Positions 5,300 to 10,134 of a stretch of 10,134 nucleotides of DNA are shown one piece after another. A program made the position numbers and the translations under genes. Every line of letters starts with the position of its first letter. The stretch's first letter is position 1. Source of the DNA: Alistipes sp. (lineage in GTDB: Bacteria > Bacteroidota > Bacteroidia > Bacteroidales > Rikenellaceae); contig JAFYQY010000167.1 in the NCBI GenBank assembly GCA_017559685.1, positions 1 through 10,134 on the forward strand, in the 5' to 3' direction. Under the pieces are notes generated by a model. That model was not told where the DNA came from, did not search any database, and saw nothing but the letters and a program-made list of their open reading frames with translations.

Positions 5300-7363
5300 A
5301 TGAAAAAGATTCTATATGTAGCTGTTGCAGTCGCTATGTTGTCGGCTTGTACAGCAGATTTGGAGGATAAGCAGGTTGCAGTTGAAAACACCCCTGCAAG
5401 CGAGAAGATTTTGAATGGCTCGGGCGGTTGCGTGGGTGGATCGATTATCGTTCGCTTCGAGCCGTCAGCAGAGAGTCGTTTGGCTGAGTGTGCTACCCGT
5501 AGCGGTGCTACTCGCACTGGTGTTAGCGGTGTGGATGCTGTTCTCGACGAGGTTAATGGTTATTCGGTAGAGCCACTCTTTGTGGTTACCGAGAAGAACC
5601 GTGAGAAGGTCTATGCAGGTGGATACCACCTGTGGTATGAGCTTCGCTTCGATGAGTCGAGCGATATGGAGAGCGTGGCAACTCGCTTGGCAAAGGTTGG
5701 CGAGATTGAGCGTGTGCAGTATGTGCACCGTGTGAAGCGTGTAGGCGCACCAAAGGCGGTGGCTGTAGAGCTCTCGAATGACGATGCTCCTGTAACTCGT
5801 GCTGCTAAACAGAACCCGTTCGATGATACCTACGCAGTCTATCAGTGGGGTATTGAGAACCTCGGTAACGGTGGTTTGGTTACACCTTCTATCTCGGGTG
5901 TTACCAAGGCTGTTGCTGGTGCTGATGTGAATGTTGTTCCTGCTTGGAAACTCTGTACAGGCGACCCTTCGATTGTTGTGGCGGTTGTCGATGAGGGTGT
6001 GCAGTACAACCACGAGGACTTACAGAACAATATGTGGGTTAATGAGGCTGAGCTCAATGGTCAGGCTGGTGTTGATGACGACGGTAATGGTTATAAGGAC
6101 GATATCTACGGCTTTAACTTCGTTACATCGACAGGAACAATCTCTTGGACAAATACAGGCGACTCGGGTCACGGTACTCACGTTGCGGGTATTGTTGCTG
6201 CCGAGAGCAATAACGGCGTTGGCGTTTGCGGTATCGCAGGTGGTAGCGGCAAGGGCGACGGCGTGAAGCTTATGTCGATTCAGATTTTCAAGGGTAATGA
6301 CGGCGCTACTACAAGCGGCCTTGTTCGTGCTTTGCAGTATGCAGCGGATAATGGTGCGCTTATCTCGCAGAATAGCTGGGGGTATACATCATCTGAGGCC
6401 TCGGGTTATCCAAGCTACTATCTCGGCCCAGGAAATGATAAGGAGTACAAGCAGCAACTCGCTTCGGAGGCTGCTGCAATGGACTACTTCGTGAAGAATG
6501 CAGGCTCGGCAGATGATCCTATCAAGGGAGGTTTGTTGATCTTTGCAGCGGGTAACGATAACGCTCCACGTCCAGGCTATCCTGGTGCATACGAGCCTTG
6601 TATCGCTGTTGCGGCAATGAGCCCATCGGCTCGTCCGGCATACTATACCGACCACGGCCCAGGTACCGATATTTTGGCTCCTGGTGGCGAGAATATCTAC
6701 AAGAATGGCGAGATTCTCTCGACTATCCCTGCCAAGTTCTCGGTAAGCGGCAAGCCAAACTACGGTTTGATGCAGGGTACTTCGCAGGCGTGTCCGCACG
6801 TTTCGGGCGTTGCCGCACTCGGCCTTTCGTATGCGAAGCAGTTGGGTAAACACTACACTGCTAAGGAGTTCCGTTCGTTGCTCCTTTCGGCTACAAACGA
6901 TGTAACCCCTTACCTCGTAGGTGGTATGACACTCCAATTCCAAGATGGTTCGTCGCTTACACTTGACTATCCAAGCTACAAGGGTAAGCTCGGTGCGGGC
7001 TATGTTGATGCCTACAAGTTGCTCTTGCAGGTTGAGGGAACTCCTTGCAAGGTTGTGAAGGTTGGCGAGCAGGTTGATATCGACCTTTCGACATACTTCG
7101 GTACAGGTATCGGTGATGCTCAGCACTATAGCACGAAGGTTTCGGAGGAGGACGTTGAGGCTGTAGGTCTTACCGTAGGCGAGTATGCCGACGGTAAAAT
7201 TAGCGTAAAGACAACCAAGGTGGGCGTTGCAACTATCTCTGTTACAATGCTCGTTGGTGGAGGCTCGCTCGAGAATAACAAGAAACCTTATCCGACCGAG
7301 GTTGTTCGCAAGTTCGTTGTAATTTCGAAAGAGGCTGTTCAGACCAACGGCGGCTGGTTGTAA
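5300..7363 (+). CDS. Subtilisin-family (S8) serine protease, surface lipoprotein
   Basis: The 687-residue product has a lipoprotein signal (MKKILYVAVAVAMLSAC, Cys17 lipidated). Residues about 45-165 look like an inhibitor/chaperone propeptide (GGSIIVRFEPS... LWYELRF... IERVQYVHRVKRV). The catalytic domain, about 170-575, shows all subtilase motifs: Asp231 in VAVVDEGVQYNHEDL, His291 in SGHGTHVAGI, oxyanion Asn419 in FAAGNDN, and Ser495 in GTSQACPHVSG. DDDGNGYKDDIYGFNF (259-274) is a common metal-binding-like loop of such enzymes. From about 583 a beta-rich C-terminal domain follows (VKVGEQVDIDLSTYF... GVATISVTM), ending in NGGWL. It should act on the cell surface or in the periplasm as an endopeptidase. 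It is the second gene of an operon with the lipocalin-like lipoprotein, and a strong terminator follows its stop. Family assignment is certain; substrate is unknown. Confidence 0.95.
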   Translation: MKKILYVAVAVAMLSACTADLEDKQVAVENTPASEKILNGSGGCVGGSIIVRFEPSAESRLAECATRSGATRTGVSGVDAVLDEVNGYSVEPLFVVTEKNREKVYAGGYHLWYELRFDESSDMESVATRLAKVGEIERVQYVHRVKRVGAPKAVAVELSNDDAPVTRAAKQNPFDDTYAVYQWGIENLGNGGLVTPSISGVTKAVAGADVNVVPAWKLCTGDPSIVVAVVDEGVQYNHEDLQNNMWVNEAELNGQAGVDDDGNGYKDDIYGFNFVTSTGTISWTNTGDSGHGTHVAGIVAAESNNGVGVCGIAGGSGKGDGVKLMSIQIFKGNDGATTSGLVRALQYAADNGALISQNSWGYTSSEASGYPSYYLGPGNDKEYKQQLASEAAAMDYFVKNAGSADDPIKGGLLIFAAGNDNAPRPGYPGAYEPCIAVAAMSPSARPAYYTDHGPGTDILAPGGENIYKNGEILSTIPAKFSVSGKPNYGLMQGTSQACPHVSGVAALGLSYAKQLGKHYTAKEFRSLLLSATNDVTPYLVGGMTLQFQDGSSLTLDYPSYKGKLGAGYVDAYKLLLQVEGTPCKVVKVGEQVDIDLSTYFGTGIGDAQHYSTKVSEEDVEAVGLTVGEYADGKISVKTTKVGVATISVTMLVGGGSLENNKKPYPTEVVRKFVVISKEAVQTNGGWL

Positions 7364-7385
7364 AATCGTTCTGATTGGCATAAAG

Positions 7386-7416
7386 GAAGGTGGTAGCAAT
7401 ACCGCCTTCTTTTTTT
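7386..7416 (+). terminator. Intrinsic terminator after the subtilase gene
   Basis: Arms GAAGGTGGTA (7386-7395) and TACCGCCTTC (7400-7409) form a 10-bp stem with one G-U pair, closed by the stable tetraloop GCAA (a GNRA loop) and followed by seven T (7410-7416). It starts 22 bases after the stop codon. Confidence 0.9.
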
Positions 7417-7465
7417 AGAGAGTAGAGAGTAATTAGTAGAGAGTAGTTAGTAGAGAGTAGTGAAT
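7417..7465. repeat. 14-base tandem repeat, about 3.5 copies
   Basis: A half unit AGAGAGT (7417-7423) is followed by AGAGAGTAATTAGT (7424-7437), AGAGAGTAGTTAGT (7438-7451) and AGAGAGTAGTGAAT (7452-7465). All units share AGAGAGTA. The array starts immediately after the terminator T run and carries no reading frame of note. Confidence 0.8.
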
Positions 7466-7511
7466 TTAGAGAATTAGGGTGCTCCCTAAACTCTCTAAAC
7501 TCTCTAAATTC
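7462..7511. repeat. Large imperfect inverted repeat next to the tandem array
   Basis: Outer arms GAATTTAGAGA (7462-7472) and TCTCTAAATTC (7501-7511) are exact reverse complements. Inside them TTAGGG (7474-7479) pairs with CCCTAA (7484-7489) around the 4-base loop TGCT. An 11-base segment, ACTCTCTAAAC (7490-7500), is left unpaired on one side; it is nearly a duplicate of the outer right arm and can also pair with the AGAGAG repeats upstream, so several alternative folds exist. Confidence 0.65.
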
Positions 7512-7560
7512 CCTTAATCTCCCTTAATACCCTTCACACCCTTGTTGCCACTAAAAACTC

Positions 7561-7609
7561 AAAAAACTGAAAAATTTTTAATTTTTAATTTTTAATTCTC
7601 AGTTTTTTT
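7561..7609. repeat. AT-rich hairpin with 7-base tandem repeats in its loop
   Basis: AAAAAACTGA (7561-7570) is the exact reverse complement of TCAGTTTTTT (7599-7608), which runs on into one more T. The spacer contains TTTTTAA three times in tandem (7575-7581, 7582-7588, 7589-7595). The structure lies just upstream of the lipA promoter. It could serve as an upstream AT-rich promoter element or as a weak bidirectional terminator. The rest of 7512-7560 shows pyrimidine-rich repeats of CCCTTAAT type and no gene. Confidence 0.6.
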
Positions 7610-7612
7610 GTT

Positions 7613-7620
7613 TAATTTTG
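7613..7620 (+). promoter_or_regulatory. -7 promoter element of lipA
   Basis: TAATTTTG matches the Bacteroidetes -7 consensus TAnnTTTG and lies 30 bases before the lipA ATG. The expected -33 position (about 7590) falls in the T-rich repeat and shows no clear TTTG, so the -33 element is weak or replaced by the AT-rich tract. Confidence 0.55.
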
Positions 7621-7650
7621 TGCCAATAGGAATAATGAACTTAAAAAAGA

Positions 7651-8535
7651 ATGCCGAAGTTGTATGGTGAAAATGCACCAGCGAGAAAGCCTAATTGGCT
7701 GAAAATCAGACTCCACAAAAGCGATACTTTTGCGGAGGTCGCTCGCATAGTGCGTGAACACTCTCTCCATACGATTTGTAGCAGCGGACGATGCCCGAAC
7801 AAGGCTGAATGCTGGAGTAAGCGAACAGCCACATTTATGATTTTGGGCGATGTTTGTACCCGAGGTTGTCGTTTTTGCGCAACCAAAACAGGCAAACCGT
7901 TGCCTCCAAATCCGGTAGAGCCACAAGAGGTGGCTGAGAGTGTAAACCTTATGGGACTTCGACACGTTGTGGTAACTTCTGTTACTCGTGACGATTTGGC
8001 TGATGGTGGTGCGGCGCATTGGGCGCAGACTGTCGAGGCCATCAAAGCGAAGAATCCAAACGCAACAATTGAGCTCCTTATTCCTGATTTCGATGCCGAG
8101 CCCGCTTCGTTGGAGGTGGTGATGGCTTCGAAGCCCGATATTATCGGGCATAACATCGAGACCGTGGAGCGTCTTACCCCCACAGTGCGTGCCAAAGCGA
8201 CATATCGCACATCGTTGGCGACATTGCGCTATATGAGCGAGAGAGGGGTAACGACCAAAAGCGGATTGATGGTAGGACTTGGCGAGAGCGAAGAGGAGGT
8301 GGTACAAACCTTGCACGACTTGCGTGATGCGGGCGTGAAGATTGTAACCCTCGGACAGTATCTTCGACCTTCGGAGGAGCAGGTTCCCGTTGCGGAATAT
8401 ATCACCCCCGAAACATTCGAACGATACCGACAGTTGGCTCTCGATATGGGCTTCTCCCACTGTGCAAGTGGTCCGTTGGTGCGTTCTTCGTACCTCGCAG
8501 ACGAGGCTCTCTCCTCCATCAAGGCAACACTTTAG
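7651..8535 (+). CDS. lipA: Lipoyl synthase, radical SAM
   Basis: LipA inserts sulfur at C6 and C8 of protein-bound octanoyl groups to form the lipoyl cofactor of 2-oxoacid dehydrogenases and the glycine cleavage system. The 294-residue protein has the full set of ligands: auxiliary cluster Cys43, Cys48 and Cys54 (CSSGRCPNKAEC), radical SAM cluster Cys69, Cys73 and Cys76 (CTRGCRFC), and the C-terminal RSSY with Ser280, which in LipA ligates the auxiliary cluster that is sacrificed as sulfur donor. Length is normal for the short bacterial form. The ATG at 7651 is favoured because the family N-terminus (KPNWLKIRL) follows at the right distance; an ATG at 7635 is out of frame. lipB follows after 78 bases in the same direction, so octanoyl transfer and sulfur insertion are encoded together. 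Confidence 0.98.
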   Translation: MPKLYGENAPARKPNWLKIRLHKSDTFAEVARIVREHSLHTICSSGRCPNKAECWSKRTATFMILGDVCTRGCRFCATKTGKPLPPNPVEPQEVAESVNLMGLRHVVVTSVTRDDLADGGAAHWAQTVEAIKAKNPNATIELLIPDFDAEPASLEVVMASKPDIIGHNIETVERLTPTVRAKATYRTSLATLRYMSERGVTTKSGLMVGLGESEEEVVQTLHDLRDAGVKIVTLGQYLRPSEEQVPVAEYITPETFERYRQLALDMGFSHCASGPLVRSSYLADEALSSIKATL

Positions 8536-8563
8536 TAGTTGCAAATCTCTCGACGTTAGAATT

Positions 8564-8598
8564 TGTTCCCGACTGTTTGGTTTAACAGCTGGCGAACA
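8564..8598 (+). repeat. Two-part stem-loop between lipA and lipB
   Basis: Outer arms TGTTC (8564-8568) and GAACA (8594-8598) and inner arms CTGTT (8573-8577) and AACAG (8584-8588) are nested, separated by a 4- and 5-base internal loop, with a 6-base apical loop. It ends 15 bases before the lipB ATG. No T run follows, so it is not a terminator; it might affect translation or processing of lipB. Confidence 0.35.
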
Positions 8599-8613
8599 GC
8601 GATTATAGTATAT

Positions 8614-9318
8614 ATGCGTGTCGAGTGCAAATGGGTAGGGCGTATGCCTTACAAGGAGTGTTGGGAGTATCAGCAGAGCCTCTTCAATGAACTGCTCGCA
8701 AAGCAGGGCGACGGAAGCGATTTTGTAGGTACGATAATCTTCGTGGAGCACCCCGCAGTATATACGCTTGGTAAGAGTGGCAAGATGAGCAATATGCTTA
8801 TCGACGAGGAGCGATTGAAGGCTCTCGGGGCAGAGTTTTACCACATCGACCGTGGCGGCGATATAACCTTTCACGGCGAGGGACAGGTGGTCTGCTATCC
8901 GATTCTCGATCTGGATAAGTTGGGCATAGGCTTGCGCCGCTATATTGAAATTTTGGAACAGAGTATCATCGAGACGGTTGCCGAGTATGGCATTGAGGGC
9001 CGTCGCTTGGAGGGTGCTACGGGAGTGTGGCTCTGCGATGAAGCGGAGTTGCCGAACGGCGAGAGGGTGCAACGCAATTGGCGCAAAGTGTGCGCTATAG
9101 GCGTCAAGGCATCCCGTTTTGTTACGATGCACGGCTTGGCATTGAATGCCTCGACCGACCTCAAATGGTTCACGATGATCAATCCTTGCGGCTTCGTCGA
9201 TAAGGGCGTGACCTCGATCTCGAAGGAGTTGGGACGAGAGGTGTCGTTCGAGGAGGCGAGCAGGGTGTTGTGCGAAAAGTTGCTGGCTAATTTTAAACTT
9301 GAAAGCGAGCAAAAGTAG
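8614..9318 (+). CDS. lipB: Octanoyl-[acyl carrier protein]:protein N-octanoyltransferase
   Basis: LipB transfers octanoate from acyl carrier protein to lysines of lipoyl domains, providing the substrate for LipA. From the ATG at 8614 the protein has 234 residues. Motifs: EHPAVYTLGKSG (45-56), RGGDITFHGEGQVVCYP (80-96), GATGVWL (134-140), the catalytic Lys158 in RKVCAIGVK, and the catalytic Cys192 in INPCGFVDKGVTS. The longer frame from a TTG at 8563 is rejected, since its extra 17 residues match nothing in the family and overlap the stem-loop. No strong Shine-Dalgarno is seen. In the glycine-rich motif the usual HGPGQ reads HGEGQ (Pro to Glu at residue 89). It is likely co-transcribed with lipA, and recJ starts 48 bases after its stop. 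Confidence 0.97.
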   Translation: MRVECKWVGRMPYKECWEYQQSLFNELLAKQGDGSDFVGTIIFVEHPAVYTLGKSGKMSNMLIDEERLKALGAEFYHIDRGGDITFHGEGQVVCYPILDLDKLGIGLRRYIEILEQSIIETVAEYGIEGRRLEGATGVWLCDEAELPNGERVQRNWRKVCAIGVKASRFVTMHGLALNASTDLKWFTMINPCGFVDKGVTSISKELGREVSFEEASRVLCEKLLANFKLESEQK

Positions 9319-9366
9319 GTATGAAAATAAAATCAGAAAAAATATATAAAATAAAATTAAACGAGT
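9319..9366 (+). other. Very AT-rich spacer between lipB and recJ
   Basis: The 48 bases are almost only A and T with many A runs, and contain neither a TAnnTTTG element nor a hairpin with a T run. They probably serve as an unstructured, A-rich translation enhancer for recJ, as is usual where Bacteroidetes genes lack a Shine-Dalgarno sequence; this role is inferred. Confidence 0.35.
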
Positions 9367-10134
9367 ATGCCTATTCAGAAAAGGTGGGTAGTCAAACCAC
9401 AGGGCAACTCATTGACGGTAGAGCACATTGCTACCTCATTGAGAATTCCTGCAGTTTTGGCGAACCTGTTGGTACAAAGAGGCATAGACACAGTAGACAA
9501 AGCGAAGAAGTTTTTCAATCCTCGCCTCGAAGATCTGCACAATCCGTTCCTGATGAAAGATATGGAGCGTGCGGTCGAGAGATTGGAGGAGGCGGTTGCC
9601 AAGAACCAGAAGATTATGGTCTATGGCGACTACGACGTAGATGGCACAACTGCCGTTGCGCTCGTATATAAATTTCTCCGCCACATCGGACACAACAATC
9701 TGATGTTCTACATCCCGGATCGTTATACCGAGGGATATGGTATTTCGAAGAGGGGTATCGACATTGCCGCAAAGAAGGGTGTGAAACTTATCATCGCCCT
9801 CGATTGTGGTATTAAGGCTGTCGAGAAGGTGGACTATGCAACACAAAGAGGAGTAGATTTTATTATCTGCGATCATCATCTTCCGGCCGAGGAGATTCCT
9901 CGTGCCGTAGCAGTTCTCGATCCGAAGCGTAACGACTGCAACTATCCTTTCGATGAGTTGTCGGGTTGCGGTGTCGGCTTTAAGTTGGTGCAAGCCTATT
10001 CGCAAAAGCACAACATTCCGTTCAGCGAGATTGAGCAGTTCCTCGACTTGTTGGCGTTGAGTATCGCCTCGGATATCGTGGCCTTGACCGATGAAAATCG
10101 TATCTTGGCGCACTATGGATTGAAGCGATTGAAC
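9367..10134 (+). CDS. recJ: Single-stranded-DNA-specific exonuclease RecJ, N-terminal part; gene runs off the right edge
   Basis: RecJ degrades single-stranded DNA 5' to 3' in recombination, mismatch and base excision repair. The window holds 256 open codons from the ATG at 9367 (MPIQKRWVVKP, a typical RecJ opening). The DHH phosphoesterase motifs are in order: motif I YGDYDVDGTTA (86-96), the ALDCG segment with Asp146, the name-giving DHH at 169-171 (ICDHHLP), SGCGVGFKL (199-207), and the motif IV region ASDIVALTDENR (234-245). These Asp and His residues bind the two catalytic metal ions. The DHHA1 and OB-fold domains lie beyond the window. A short frame starting at 9321, 2 bases after lipB, is out of frame with RecJ and shows no family features. 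No promoter of its own is evident, so readthrough from lipB is likely. Confidence 0.96.
   Translation, partial: MPIQKRWVVKPQGNSLTVEHIATSLRIPAVLANLLVQRGIDTVDKAKKFFNPRLEDLHNPFLMKDMERAVERLEEAVAKNQKIMVYGDYDVDGTTAVALVYKFLRHIGHNNLMFYIPDRYTEGYGISKRGIDIAAKKGVKLIIALDCGIKAVEKVDYATQRGVDFIICDHHLPAEEIPRAVAVLDPKRNDCNYPFDELSGCGVGFKLVQAYSQKHNIPFSEIEQFLDLLALSIASDIVALTDENRILAHYGLKRLN

Noticed and set aside
6389..7399. 336-codon minus-strand frame opposite the subtilase
   Set aside because: It lies over the catalytic domain of a certain S8 protease, would start inside the terminator hairpin, and has no recognisable features.
7417..7530. CRISPR array
   Set aside because: The repeats are only 14 bases and directly adjoining, with no unique spacers and no cas gene nearby.
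7612..9312. Open frame of 566 codons on the minus strand opposite lipA and lipB
   Set aside because: It covers two certain genes in full, its protein shows no signal, domain or motif I recognise, and long antisense openness arises from the codon bias of the real genes.
9321..9671. Small gene starting 2 bases after lipB
   Set aside because: After the first 15 codons it is the out-of-frame reading of recJ, whose motifs are unmistakable in the other frame.

Overview
The window looks like a piece of a Bacteroidales chromosome. The signs are promoter elements of the Bacteroidetes type (TAnnTTTG at about -7), mostly weak ribosome binding sites, signal-peptidase-II lipoproteins, a eukaryotic-like (type 2) isoleucyl-tRNA synthetase and Bacteroidetes-like versions of LipA, LipB and RecJ. 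Family or genus cannot be fixed from this sequence; Rikenellaceae or a relative is only a guess. No tRNA, rRNA, insertion sequence, phage gene or CRISPR array was seen.

Layout, left to right. (1) 1-1932, minus strand: the N-terminal 644 codons of ileS, running off the left edge. Its class I signature reads GIHH instead of HIGH. (2) 1933-2092: a short regulatory stretch holding the ileS promoter, the terminator of the upstream minus-strand operon and two further inverted repeats. (3) 2093-4629, minus strand: a two-gene operon for exported hydrolases, a C1B cysteine peptidase (PepC/bleomycin hydrolase family) followed 23 bases later by an Ntn-hydrolase of the C45/acyltransferase type. (4) 4630-4773: a divergent promoter region with a 16-base direct repeat. 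(5) 4774-7363, plus strand: a two-gene lipoprotein operon, a small lipocalin-like lipoprotein and a subtilisin-family (S8) lipoprotein protease, closed by a strong terminator. (6) 7364-7650: an intergenic region with 14-base and 7-base tandem repeats and hairpins, ending in a promoter. (7) 7651-10134, plus strand: lipA, lipB and the first 256 codons of recJ.

The middle block is the accessory-looking part: four exported proteins, three with hydrolase folds, transcribed from one divergent promoter region. A plausible reading is extracytoplasmic protein, peptide or amide breakdown, with the small lipoprotein as a possible partner of the subtilase. That partnership is inference. lipA and lipB together make the lipoyl cofactor: LipB moves octanoate from acyl carrier protein to apo-proteins and LipA inserts the two sulfurs. 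The flanking ileS, lipA/lipB and recJ are housekeeping genes. The most striking single observation is the rearranged GIHH signature in the isoleucyl-tRNA synthetase.
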